A stretch of DNA of 20,611 nt from a virus. The notes beneath the pieces were generated by a model. It was not told the origin of the DNA, did not search any database, and worked only from the letters and a program-made list of their open reading frames with translations. The stretch spans positions 1 to 20,611 of IMG/VR virus record IMGVR_UViG_3300013131_004634. One strand, given 5' to 3'. Below, piece after piece: positions 14,551-20,611 of this stretch. Within the stretch, counting starts at the first letter, position 1, and the number at the start of each line of letters is the position of its first letter. The translations under genes and the position numbers were made by a program.

Positions 14551-15018
14551 TCATGATTTAAAGTATAAATCTGCTTCCTCCGCTCGTCTTTTTGTAAGGC
14601 CCTTCATTACTCGACCAGCTGCTTTGTTCCAGCGCAAGAACTCGTCCCTTATGGTCGGATCTTTTGTATTTGCATTAAGTTTCTTCAGTAGCGTGCTGCC
14701 CTTTAGCGCGCCTAGGCCCACGTTGTAGGCGAAGCAAACCAGAGCGTCGAACTGGTTTTGATTAATGTCGTCACGGCACAGCGAGTCAACTCCGCGCTCG
14801 TAGTGATCGAGCAGCTGAGCCAGGAGCTGCGTTGCTCGATCTTCTGTGATGGGTGGGTCCGCCATTGTTACTTTGCGCCCGTCCTCGTAGTAAGTGGACC
14901 CATATCCGATGGTAAAAGGAACTCCGCCAGTTGCAGGATCAGGATATGGCTTGGCGCTAAAGCCTTCAAACTTTTTAATTAGGTTGATTCCAGCAGCTGA
15001 AGTTTTGGTAATTTTCAT
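14551..15018 (-). CDS. Phage lysozyme (GH24 endolysin, 155 aa)
   Basis: It hydrolyses the peptidoglycan glycan strand for host lysis. It matches the lambdoid/T4-type lysozyme fold: IKKFEGFSAKPYPDP gives the catalytic Glu18 and Asp27, nine residues apart as in T4 Glu11/Asp20, followed by F-T-I-G-Y-G-S-T with Thr36. The helical lobe has QNQFDALVCFAYNVG, GSTLLKKLNA and a C-terminal R-W-N-K-A-A-G-R-V-M-K-G-L-T-K-R-R-A-E-E. Length is typical. There is no signal peptide or signal-anchor, so export would need a holin, and none is visible nearby. The ATG at 15018 lies 3 bases after the ligase stop and uses a weak GAG-type site, so translation is probably coupled. A less usual alternative is a virion-borne lysozyme. 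Confidence 0.93.
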   Translation of the reverse strand: MKITKTSAAGINLIKKFEGFSAKPYPDPATGGVPFTIGYGSTYYEDGRKVTMADPPITEDRATQLLAQLLDHYERGVDSLCRDDINQNQFDALVCFAYNVGLGALKGSTLLKKLNANTKDPTIRDEFLRWNKAAGRVMKGLTKRRAEEADLYFKS

Positions 15019-15021
15019 GGT

Positions 15022-16131
15022 TCACTCATAATCTCTAATGGCGACAACATACGGAAATCGTGGTACGCCATCAGGCGTTAGGTTGAAGTATTTTACAGTA
15101 GCTAGTTTGCCGACTAGCTCGTCTTTGCCTGCCAGCAGGCCGCGCAAGTAGTCGCGGTCGCCCTTGATGTTCGAGTTGAACTCTGTGCCTGCGGCATTCT
15201 TGAAGAGCATGGACGCTGCCATTCCGGTCTTATTGCCTTCGCCCTCTACTACTCCCAAGATAGTGAATTCCTCGTCACGAAACTCTTTGCGCTTGAGCAG
15301 GCTGCGGCTGCGCTTGAACTCGTAGGGCGTATTTAGCCGCACCATTTGCCCTTCGTAGCCGTCGTTCATATACTTTTCGTATAGGGCGTCAAGTGCGGGT
15401 GCATCGGCAACCAGCTCAGTAGGCACGCGGCGGATAGCCGGATGGTCTGGCAGGTTATCGAGTAACCACTGGTTCCGCTCAGAAAAGCGCATGGCGGGGT
15501 CTGCAACATCGTAGATCCAGTACTGAATAGTAGCAGCACTCTCTTTGAGATCAGCGCCGTTGGGCTTGGTCTTTTTTACAAGAGAGCAAATCTTGTTAAA
15601 ATCATTTACTAGTTTGTCGCAGTAAAGCTCGCCATCTAGTACCACATTTGGAAATTTTTGAAAAAGTCCAGCGAGGGCCTCACGGATATGAGGGGCACTG
15701 ACGATAGGCTTGCCGTTGCGGGAGTTGATTGAATCCGCAGTAACGACGCACCGGATGCCGTCGTATTTGGGTTGGCTATAGATCGGGAATGCGATGTCGT
15801 CGGCATAATCGTCATAGCTCTTGGCCAGCATTGGCTCTACGAACTTGCGCTGATCAATGTCTGCGACATTTTCTCTGTAGCCTGAATCCAGCTTCTTTTT
15901 CCACTTAGCCTGGGCTTCCAGAAGCGCCTGCTGCTCGTCAGTTGTAGCGTTTTTGCGGCCAGTGTTTTTGCCGTGACAGACAGTCCACTCGGAAGTTATC
16001 TTTTTGCCATCTACCTGGCCCGAGATTGTTCTAAAGCGTGGTCCCTGGACTTCGGCGATCCATACTTGGACGGCTCCTGTCTCGGTGCGTGCATACAGGG
16101 GAGCGAGCTGCGTAATATCGCAATCTGACAT
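15022..16131 (-). CDS. ATP-dependent DNA ligase with WGR-like N-terminal domain (369 aa)
   Basis: It seals nicks in duplex DNA during phage replication, using ATP. The first 85 residues resemble the WGR-like domain found fused to many phage ligases (QVWIAEVQGPRFRTISGQVD ... CHGKNTGRKNATTDEQQALL). The nucleotidyltransferase core has motif I PKYDGIR with adenylated Lys122, motif III V-L-D-G-E-L-Y (164-170), motif IV DGYEGQMVR (257-265) and motif V LLKRKEF with Lys280/Lys282. A short OB-like domain completes it (about 285-369). The ATG at 16131 follows AAAGGA with 9-base spacing. The reading frame stays open upstream through the G+C island to the TAG of the preceding gene, but no ATG, GTG or TTG occurs there, so the chosen start stands. 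Ligation of RNA rather than DNA is a less likely alternative. Confidence 0.93.
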   Translation of the reverse strand: MSDCDITQLAPLYARTETGAVQVWIAEVQGPRFRTISGQVDGKKITSEWTVCHGKNTGRKNATTDEQQALLEAQAKWKKKLDSGYRENVADIDQRKFVEPMLAKSYDDYADDIAFPIYSQPKYDGIRCVVTADSINSRNGKPIVSAPHIREALAGLFQKFPNVVLDGELYCDKLVNDFNKICSLVKKTKPNGADLKESAATIQYWIYDVADPAMRFSERNQWLLDNLPDHPAIRRVPTELVADAPALDALYEKYMNDGYEGQMVRLNTPYEFKRSRSLLKRKEFRDEEFTILGVVEGEGNKTGMAASMLFKNAAGTEFNSNIKGDRDYLRGLLAGKDELVGKLATVKYFNLTPDGVPRFPYVVAIRDYE

Positions 16132-16157
16132 TTTTTTGTTTCCTTTGGTGATTTTTT

Positions 16158-16240
16158 CCGGCGCGGCGCGGCGGACCGGATCGGGCGGCGCGGGGCGCGG
16201 CGGCGGCCCCCGCCCGGGCGCGCGGGCGCGGGCGCGCGCG
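16158..16240. other. 83-base nearly pure G+C island
   Basis: Only three of 83 bases are A or T (16175, 16180, 16181), while flanking DNA is ordinary mixed sequence. It is dense in GCGC/CGCG and CGGCGG steps, including repeated gcgcgg units at 16220-16240. It could fold, for example cgggcgg (16182-16188) with ccgcccg (16210-16216), and ggggc with gcccc inside that stem. It fills most of the 120-base gap between the 168-aa gene and the ligase. It does not look like a normal terminator, since no U tract follows on the - strand. No gene is supported in it. Confidence 0.85.
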
Positions 16241-16251
16241 TTACCCGTGGT

Positions 16252-16758
16252 CTATTTGCGCGTTCGTTTATAGAAAGCAGCTGCAATAGCGCTGCCTTTT
16301 TCCTTAAGTCCATCTGTGATCAGTATTGCTGGCACAAGAAACGGGGCGGCTGCAAAGAAAGCAACTACATTCGCCCGTTCCCTTGGATTATGCCAGGCGC
16401 CTACCGTCAGAGACCTAGAAGTACTAGGTTCCATCCAATAGCCTGTTCGAAAAAAGATATTGACTTGCCAGAATATAAACTTAAATGTGCTGTACTTTGA
16501 AAGATGGTGAGGTACGAGTGTTCCATCGGGTCGCGAGTACACGAAGGCACCTTGCTCGGTTACTATATCTACTCTGTATGTTTTCTTTTCAAAGCCATTT
16601 CTGCTGTGTGTCTCGTTGACATAAGGAGTTGCCTCAGTGACCATGCCCCTTATCTCAGGAGGCAGAGCCAAGATGGCATGAATTGCCTCTGCAGAATGAC
16701 CCTCAGCTGCGAGGTCTTCCTCTGTCCCATATCGGAGAATATAGGATTCTAGCTTCAT
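16252..16758 (-). CDS. Hypothetical protein, possible single membrane segment (168 aa)
   Basis: The ATG at 16758 comes 2 bases after the TAA of the upstream gene. No Shine-Dalgarno is visible, so it probably depends on coupled translation. The N-terminal 45 residues are helical and acidic, followed by a beta-rich middle (KKTYRVDIVTEQGAFVYSRP). Residues 129-148 (ANVVAFFAAAPFLVPAILIT) are hydrophobic enough for one membrane helix, followed by a basic C-terminal tail (FYKRTRK). I do not recognise a family. A membrane or membrane-associated role is inferred only from the hydrophobic stretch. It ends in TAG, directly before the G+C island, and the same frame stays open through the island into the ligase. 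Confidence 0.6.
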   Translation of the reverse strand: MKLESYILRYGTEEDLAAEGHSAEAIHAILALPPEIRGMVTEATPYVNETHSRNGFEKKTYRVDIVTEQGAFVYSRPDGTLVPHHLSKYSTFKFIFWQVNIFFRTGYWMEPSTSRSLTVGAWHNPRERANVVAFFAAAPFLVPAILITDGLKEKGSAIAAAFYKRTRK

Positions 16759-16760
16759 AT

Positions 16761-17312
16761 TTATTTTGAAATAATCTTTTCGACATAGCCGAGGCGGGCG
16801 AGGCGCTTCTTGTGGCGAGCTAGATCATAGGCAGTTATGGATTTAGGGTAGAATCTGTTAAGAGCCTTTCCACTCATACCCTCAACATACATCATCGACT
16901 TAGCCTTATCAGAAGGCCTGTGAACAAGTACGAACTTATAGTTCCCGCTAGCCATCCTCTTTTCGCAGAAAAAGTCAACATGTGGCAGAATATTAACGTG
17001 CTTTAGATCGGACTGAATATCATCAGGCTGGGCCGCCACGGTCTGCTTAACCAGTACAAAGTCCCCGATCTTTGATGGCAGAGCAGGGATAAAGACAGTC
17101 TTGTCCATGTCCGTCCAGAAACTCAGTGTCTTGATTTTTTCAGGCTCAAGGAAGCTGCGACAGATAAGCAGCCCGCAGCGGTTGTTGTTTTCAGCAGTTT
17201 TAGTAATCACTTCGTGTAGCTCGAAAGCGCCGTCCCTTTCAAGACCGATTAGACAGTTCTCTTCGACTTTGTCGGCATCTAGTTCGCCAAAGGTTACGAC
17301 GCTTCCGTTCAT
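16761..17312 (-). CDS. Hypothetical protein (183 aa)
   Basis: The ATG at 17312 follows GAGGA and starts 1 base after the stop of the upstream glycosyltransferase gene, so it is part of the same operon. The protein is soluble, mixed alpha/beta, with a hydrophobic core segment NRCGLLICRSFLEPEKI, a middle PSKIGDFVLVKQTVA, and a C-terminal basic helical region (ARHKKRLARLGYVEKIISK) that could bind nucleic acid or a partner. Three or four cysteines are scattered without a zinc-finger spacing. No family is recognised. The neighbours (glycosyltransferases upstream, ligase downstream) do not fix a function. Confidence 0.62.
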   Translation of the reverse strand: MNGSVVTFGELDADKVEENCLIGLERDGAFELHEVITKTAENNNRCGLLICRSFLEPEKIKTLSFWTDMDKTVFIPALPSKIGDFVLVKQTVAAQPDDIQSDLKHVNILPHVDFFCEKRMASGNYKFVLVHRPSDKAKSMMYVEGMSGKALNRFYPKSITAYDLARHKKRLARLGYVEKIISK

Positions 17313-17313
17313 A

Positions 17314-18009
17314 TCATTCCTCGATCTTAAATTCCTGTGGAGGGCCGTTCCACATAGGATTTGCTACGTACATAGCATCGTCTCGGTGGGCGCGATAATG
17401 CGTACCGCCTTCCCGGCCAATGTGATGCGAGCGTGAGATTCGTGGCTGCAAAACACGCAGACCAGAAGCGATCAGGCCGGTAATGCTAAAATCCCAACCG
17501 CGTGCATCGCGTTTCCAAGCTGGCTCAAAATGCGTCGCCCATTGCTCTTTTGTAATAGCGAAGCCTAGAGCAGAAAATTTAGATCCTGCAAAGGTAGCGG
17601 CTGGATCAGCGTCAGCCCGGCTATCATGATTATAAAGATTCATGCACAGGAATTCATTGCGCCGTGGGTGATTCAGATACCAGGTAGCTAAACCGACGGC
17701 ATCGGTGGAGATCACGATATCATCCTCTAGGTAAAGGACACCATCTACTCCGCTGTTAAATGTGCGCTTTAGCAATTCATAAGGGTTATCTCGAACACCG
17801 AGCTGGCGAGAATTTACTACTGCGTTGCTCTGCATGAAGCTTACGCTTTTGCAAATCTTTATGACTTCTTCATTACCTGGCTCAATACCGAAATTAAGTA
17901 CATAGTCATCTAGATCGCCGTTCTTGCTCAGGCTATCTAGCGCAGTCTGTAGATACTTGGGTCGCTTAAAAGCGGTCATAGTCATTGCAAATTTCAAGCT
18001 ATACTCCAT
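17314..18009 (-). CDS. GT-A-type glycosyltransferase (231 aa)
   Basis: Probable nucleotide-sugar glycosyltransferase of the GT-A fold. The N-terminus has the family-2-like FAMTMTAFKRPKYLQTALDS (first strand and helix). Residues 91-100 read VLYLEDDIVI, an E-D-D metal/nucleotide-binding motif equivalent to DxD, best matched in GNT-I-like (GT13-type) enzymes. A later S-R-S-H-H-I-G-R-E-G-G-T-H-Y-R segment also resembles that group. Length is short but enough for a single GT-A domain. Its start at 18009 overlaps the end of the GT4-type gene by 11 bases. No strong Shine-Dalgarno is seen, and the internal Met9 is an alternative start. Targets could be phage DNA bases, virion proteins or host surface sugars; the window does not decide. 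Confidence 0.75.
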   Translation of the reverse strand: MEYSLKFAMTMTAFKRPKYLQTALDSLSKNGDLDDYVLNFGIEPGNEEVIKICKSVSFMQSNAVVNSRQLGVRDNPYELLKRTFNSGVDGVLYLEDDIVISTDAVGLATWYLNHPRRNEFLCMNLYNHDSRADADPAATFAGSKFSALGFAITKEQWATHFEPAWKRDARGWDFSITGLIASGLRVLQPRISRSHHIGREGGTHYRAHRDDAMYVANPMWNGPPQEFKIEE

Positions 18010-19090
18010 GCAGGCTGCGGTTTATTGCGCTAAATGTACTTTCCTCTGTATAGGTCTCTAGTATTTCCGTGCGCCGGGCTTCTGCTACCTGACACGCATC
18101 AGAATAATTATTGAAAACGTATCGCAGCTTATCTATCGCATCATCCAAGTGAGGTTCGGCCCAGTTCATTTCGGCATTGAAGAACGGCGAAATCTTCGGA
18201 TTAACGCCGGCAACTGGGGTCATGTTATGCTTAACCAGAAATGGATAACCAGATCCTAGCCACTCAGCAGGCGCAGACCAGCCAGTGGTAATTACCGGTC
18301 TGCCTGCGATAGCTGCCTCCCATGGCGGCAGACCCCAGCCCTCCCCATGCGTAAGGCTTATGTGGGCGTGCGATGATTCATTTAGCTTGTGAATATCGGC
18401 AGTGGAGGAAATCTTTGCCACTAGTTGAATGTCAGGAGCCCTGCGTAGCTTCATGCCGCCAACAATCCCAGCTATTTCTTTGCTAATGATTGCAGCAGAC
18501 TCGTTAGCATTAGCAGTAACGTGGCTTTTTAGTACCAGCTGTACGTCGGGATTGCCGTTAAAAGCGGCACAGAAAGCGCGAACAAGGGCAGATGGATTCT
18601 TGCGCTCGCTCCACTGAAACGACGAAAGAAAGCGGAATTTTCCAGACCTTGGGGCTTGCTTAAGATGCCCAGTGCTTTTCGCAATAGGCATGACAGCGTG
18701 CACTGGAACGGTAACGCCAGAACTGATCATTACCTCTTTGTTCCAGTGAGAAGTGGTCCAGCAGGCATCATACTCGTTAATCTTCTTTGCCCAGCCATCT
18801 GGCAAGCGATCAGCTTCAAAAGTAGTGTAGCCAATATTCCTACTGCTGCCTCTTATCCCGTCCCATAGAATCGGGACCATGTTTATCACAGTGGCATCCG
18901 GCGCATCGAATGGCTTGGCAGCGAGCATTTCCTTGGCTACCTGGCCCATGTCTGCGCTATTGCTCTGTAGTCTTATATCTAAGCAGCCGACATTCCCCGC
19001 CCGCCGCAGGGCGGGCCATATCAGCCGACCCATCTCGGCATAGCCCATGTGGGTAGATATGGGGCTAGCAAAGTTTATATTACTAGCCAT
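17999..19090 (-). CDS. GT4-like glycosyltransferase (363 aa)
   Basis: A GT-B-fold retaining glycosyltransferase. The C-terminal half shows FRFLSSFQWSERKNP (start of the second Rossmann domain, about 152-165), VQLVLKSHV, and the donor-site signature H-G-E-G-W-G-L-P-P-W-E-A-A with Glu250 and Glu258 in the E-x7-E arrangement, followed by GRPVITT. The N-terminal half has the GYAEMGRLIWPALRRAG acceptor-side turn typical of GT4 proteins. It overlaps both neighbours: its ATG lies within the end of the AAA+ gene by 8 bases, and its TAG overlaps the GT-A gene, so the three genes are tightly coupled. The ribosome binding site (AAAGGG) is rather distant, again suggesting coupling. The pair suggests stepwise sugar addition to one acceptor (inference). 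Confidence 0.82.
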   Translation of the reverse strand: MASNINFASPISTHMGYAEMGRLIWPALRRAGNVGCLDIRLQSNSADMGQVAKEMLAAKPFDAPDATVINMVPILWDGIRGSSRNIGYTTFEADRLPDGWAKKINEYDACWTTSHWNKEVMISSGVTVPVHAVMPIAKSTGHLKQAPRSGKFRFLSSFQWSERKNPSALVRAFCAAFNGNPDVQLVLKSHVTANANESAAIISKEIAGIVGGMKLRRAPDIQLVAKISSTADIHKLNESSHAHISLTHGEGWGLPPWEAAIAGRPVITTGWSAPAEWLGSGYPFLVKHNMTPVAGVNPKISPFFNAEMNWAEPHLDDAIDKLRYVFNNYSDACQVAEARRTEILETYTEESTFSAINRSLHGV

Positions 19091-20474
19091 CAGTGCTAAA
19101 CCCTTTGCGCTTTACTTTCTTGCTTACCGTAGCAGGTTTTGCTCGCTTTGTCCTCGTTGCTCTGCGTGGCTTAGGCCCTGCTTCATCAGCCGGATAATCG
19201 CCTACGATGGGATCACTTTCTATATCCGCAGATTCGGCATCATCCTCGTCTGGATGAAATGCCCGCAAATCATCAAGAATATCCCGGATATTTGAGGTCG
19301 GGCGCAGCTTTAGACGAAGGACTACTTCCTTGCATTCTGCCGGAGTAAACCTGCGACCAGCCATTGCAGCTTTTACGTCGCTGCTGCTAATCTGGACATC
19401 CATGCTCTTGGCGTAAGACTGCATGATCTCCAAGCATGAATCGGCGCTAGGCAGCGAGAACTGGAATTTCTCATCAAACCTGCCCGGTCGCAGCAGGGCT
19501 TCCCCAAGCTCCTCTGTGTCGTTAACTGTGGCGAAGAAGGAAATCTTTGGGTACTTGCGCTTTAGATTTTCCGTAATGTAGAGGAACTTGCCCTCGTATT
19601 CGTCAAAGTCTACGCGGTCAAAATCATCGAAAAGCACGATCTCGGGCTTAAGAATCGATAGTATCTGCTCAATCTCCTTGTTGTCAACGCTCTCTAGGAA
19701 TGAGGCATCAACCTTTACCAGCCTATTGCCAAATTCTTGCGAGATGCGCTCGCACCAGCTGGTCTTGCCGGTGCCAGGCTTGCCGTACAGCAAAAAGCTG
19801 CGGCTAATAGACATGCTCTTGGAAAGGTTGAGGTATGCAACCATGTCTGCAATAGGATGCGTGGACATGTCAGTATACTGGTTTGAGCCGGGCAGCGCAG
19901 AGATCTCTACCTCTACTTTGGAGTCACCAGAGCTTTTACCATACGAGAGATTGATGCCTGTTGGGTATTTGTTCCAAAAGAAATCGTGGATAAGCGCGTG
20001 GTCAAAATCTGGCGATAGCCAGTATTGACTTACGATCTCTTCGGGGCTGGCAAAGACATCAAAGCGATCTACTTGTGCAGCCCTGTGAATCCAATACATT
20101 TCCGAGTTGTCCGCAACAGTCATGCGGATCATGCTCATGTTGTCCAGCTTCATAACTGTACCAACAGAGAAGACTGACTCTGCTCCAGACTTAATTAGGA
20201 GCTTGTGCAGTTCGCCGTTATGGACTTTCAAGTTATGCTTCTCAACATAGAAGTTGATTGGATTCACAAACTCGATATTCAGGGCATCCGCAATTACGTT
20301 AGCACCAGCCATAACAGCTGATCCGATACTAAGCGGGTTGCGATTGTGGGCGAGGCTGGCAGTAATGTTAAGGACTTCCTGCCCCAGAGAAGAGGCCTGC
20401 TGAACATAAGGATGCCCGAGAACTTCGCCGGCCTTCTTCTTAAACTTGTCAAAAAAGCTCTTCTCTGACATCAT
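19083..20474 (-). CDS. AAA+ ATPase, BCS1-like (463 aa)
   Basis: A ring-forming ATPase that probably remodels or translocates proteins. The AAA+ core has Walker A YGKPGTGKTSW (230-240), Walker B IVLFDDFD with Asp283/Asp284 (Asp in place of the usual second-position Glu), sensor-1 Asn318 in ATVND, and L-L-R-P-G-R-F-D-E-K-F (327-337) with Arg329/Arg332, the arrangement seen in BCS1/FtsH-type proteins. The N-terminal 215 residues start with an amphipathic helix (FFDKFKKKAGEVLG), then a hydrophobic stretch (LSIGSAVMAGANVIADAL, 48-65) and a beta-rich domain of unknown type. The C-terminus (about 400-463) is acidic, then strongly basic and disordered. ATG 20474 overlaps the upstream stop (ATGA); a second ATG follows at once and has better spacing from GGAGG. 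Substrates are unknown. Confidence 0.85.
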   Translation of the reverse strand: MMSEKSFFDKFKKKAGEVLGHPYVQQASSLGQEVLNITASLAHNRNPLSIGSAVMAGANVIADALNIEFVNPINFYVEKHNLKVHNGELHKLLIKSGAESVFSVGTVMKLDNMSMIRMTVADNSEMYWIHRAAQVDRFDVFASPEEIVSQYWLSPDFDHALIHDFFWNKYPTGINLSYGKSSGDSKVEVEISALPGSNQYTDMSTHPIADMVAYLNLSKSMSISRSFLLYGKPGTGKTSWCERISQEFGNRLVKVDASFLESVDNKEIEQILSILKPEIVLFDDFDRVDFDEYEGKFLYITENLKRKYPKISFFATVNDTEELGEALLRPGRFDEKFQFSLPSADSCLEIMQSYAKSMDVQISSSDVKAAMAGRRFTPAECKEVVLRLKLRPTSNIRDILDDLRAFHPDEDDAESADIESDPIVGDYPADEAGPKPRRATRTKRAKPATVSKKVKRKGFSTDG

Positions 20475-20611
20475 TCCTCCGACTTCACTGCGATCTCGCC
20501 ACCGATTGCGCCTGATTGCAGAGCGGCCTTTAGTTTTTCCCAGGCGCCCATCCTGACAGCTTTTGCAAAATACGAGTCAATACTTTCTAGCATAAAACGC
20601 AAACTACCATC
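20471..20611 (-). CDS. Unknown protein, C-terminal 46 residues (5' end outside window)
   Basis: The frame is open from the window edge to TGA at 20471-20473, which overlaps the AAA+ start as ATGA. The visible part is helical (LRFMLESIDSYFAKAVRMGA, then WEKLKAALQSG) and ends EIAVKSEE. The overlap suggests coupled translation with the AAA+ ATPase. No family can be named from this fragment, but an internal ATG would give only about 40 residues, so it is more likely the end of a longer gene. Confidence 0.6.
   Translation of the reverse strand, partial: DGSLRFMLESIDSYFAKAVRMGAWEKLKAALQSGAIGGEIAVKSEE

Noticed and set aside
16011-16313. Arg/Pro/Ala-rich open frames through the G+C island on both strands
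   Set aside because: A sequence of almost only G and C cannot contain stop codons, so open frames there carry no evidence of coding; they also overlap the ligase and the 168-aa gene.
1-20611. Genome-wide reassignment of TAG to an amino acid
   Set aside because: Six genes end in TAG at sensible places (1514, 11004, 14214, 16252, 17999, 19083), one of these directly followed by TAA and one inside a terminator, and long genes such as lon and the large fibre contain no in-frame TAG. The groEL TAG is an isolated case.
1-20611. tRNA genes, CRISPR arrays, integrase or insertion sequences
   Set aside because: Nothing resembling them was seen. The longest gap between main genes (5579-5786) is filled by the small peptide gene and a terminator, and no regular repeat-spacer pattern is present.

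Overview
The window looks like an accessory and late-structural segment of a large tailed bacteriophage (Caudoviricetes). The evidence is tail-fibre-type proteins with tandem G-x-x-G-[TQ]-[IV]-L-T...W modules, a GH24 lysozyme, an ATP-dependent DNA ligase with a phage-type N-terminal domain, tight 4-8 base gene overlaps, almost no non-coding DNA, and no ribosomal or host housekeeping context. Shine-Dalgarno sites (AGGAG/GGAG) and one near-consensus sigma70-type promoter point to a bacterial host using standard signals. The host genus cannot be told from the sequence. TAG, TGA and TAA are all used as ordinary stops, so the standard bacterial code fits.

Layout. Bases 1-5723 read on the + strand: the end of a fibre-like protein, a 343-aa virion-type protein, a 1326-aa fibre/spike with two probable beta-helix regions, and a 35-aa proline-rich peptide. 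A perfect 11-bp hairpin at 5743-5768 separates this block from everything else, which lies on the - strand and converges on it. In - strand transcription order (from 20611 down) come: a cut-off gene; an AAA+ ATPase; two glycosyltransferases; two unknown proteins; DNA ligase; lysozyme; an unknown protein and a terminator; a full-length Lon protease and a terminator; thymidylate kinase; an unknown protein; peptide deformylase; two unknown proteins; a GroEL chaperonin and a terminator; then, behind its own promoter, a cysteine desulfurase-like enzyme and a coiled-coil protein.

The striking theme is phage-encoded protein quality control. Peptide deformylase (nascent chain processing), GroEL (folding) and Lon (degradation) lie within about 6.6 kb on one strand, with a nucleotide-metabolism gene (tmk) and a sulfur-mobilising enzyme beside them. 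Two anomalies deserve most attention. The groEL reading frame is cut by one in-frame TAG (8558-8560), with recognisable GroEL sequence continuing in the same frame on both sides. An almost pure G+C island of 83 bases (16158-16240) sits between an unknown gene and the ligase in an otherwise moderate-GC sequence.
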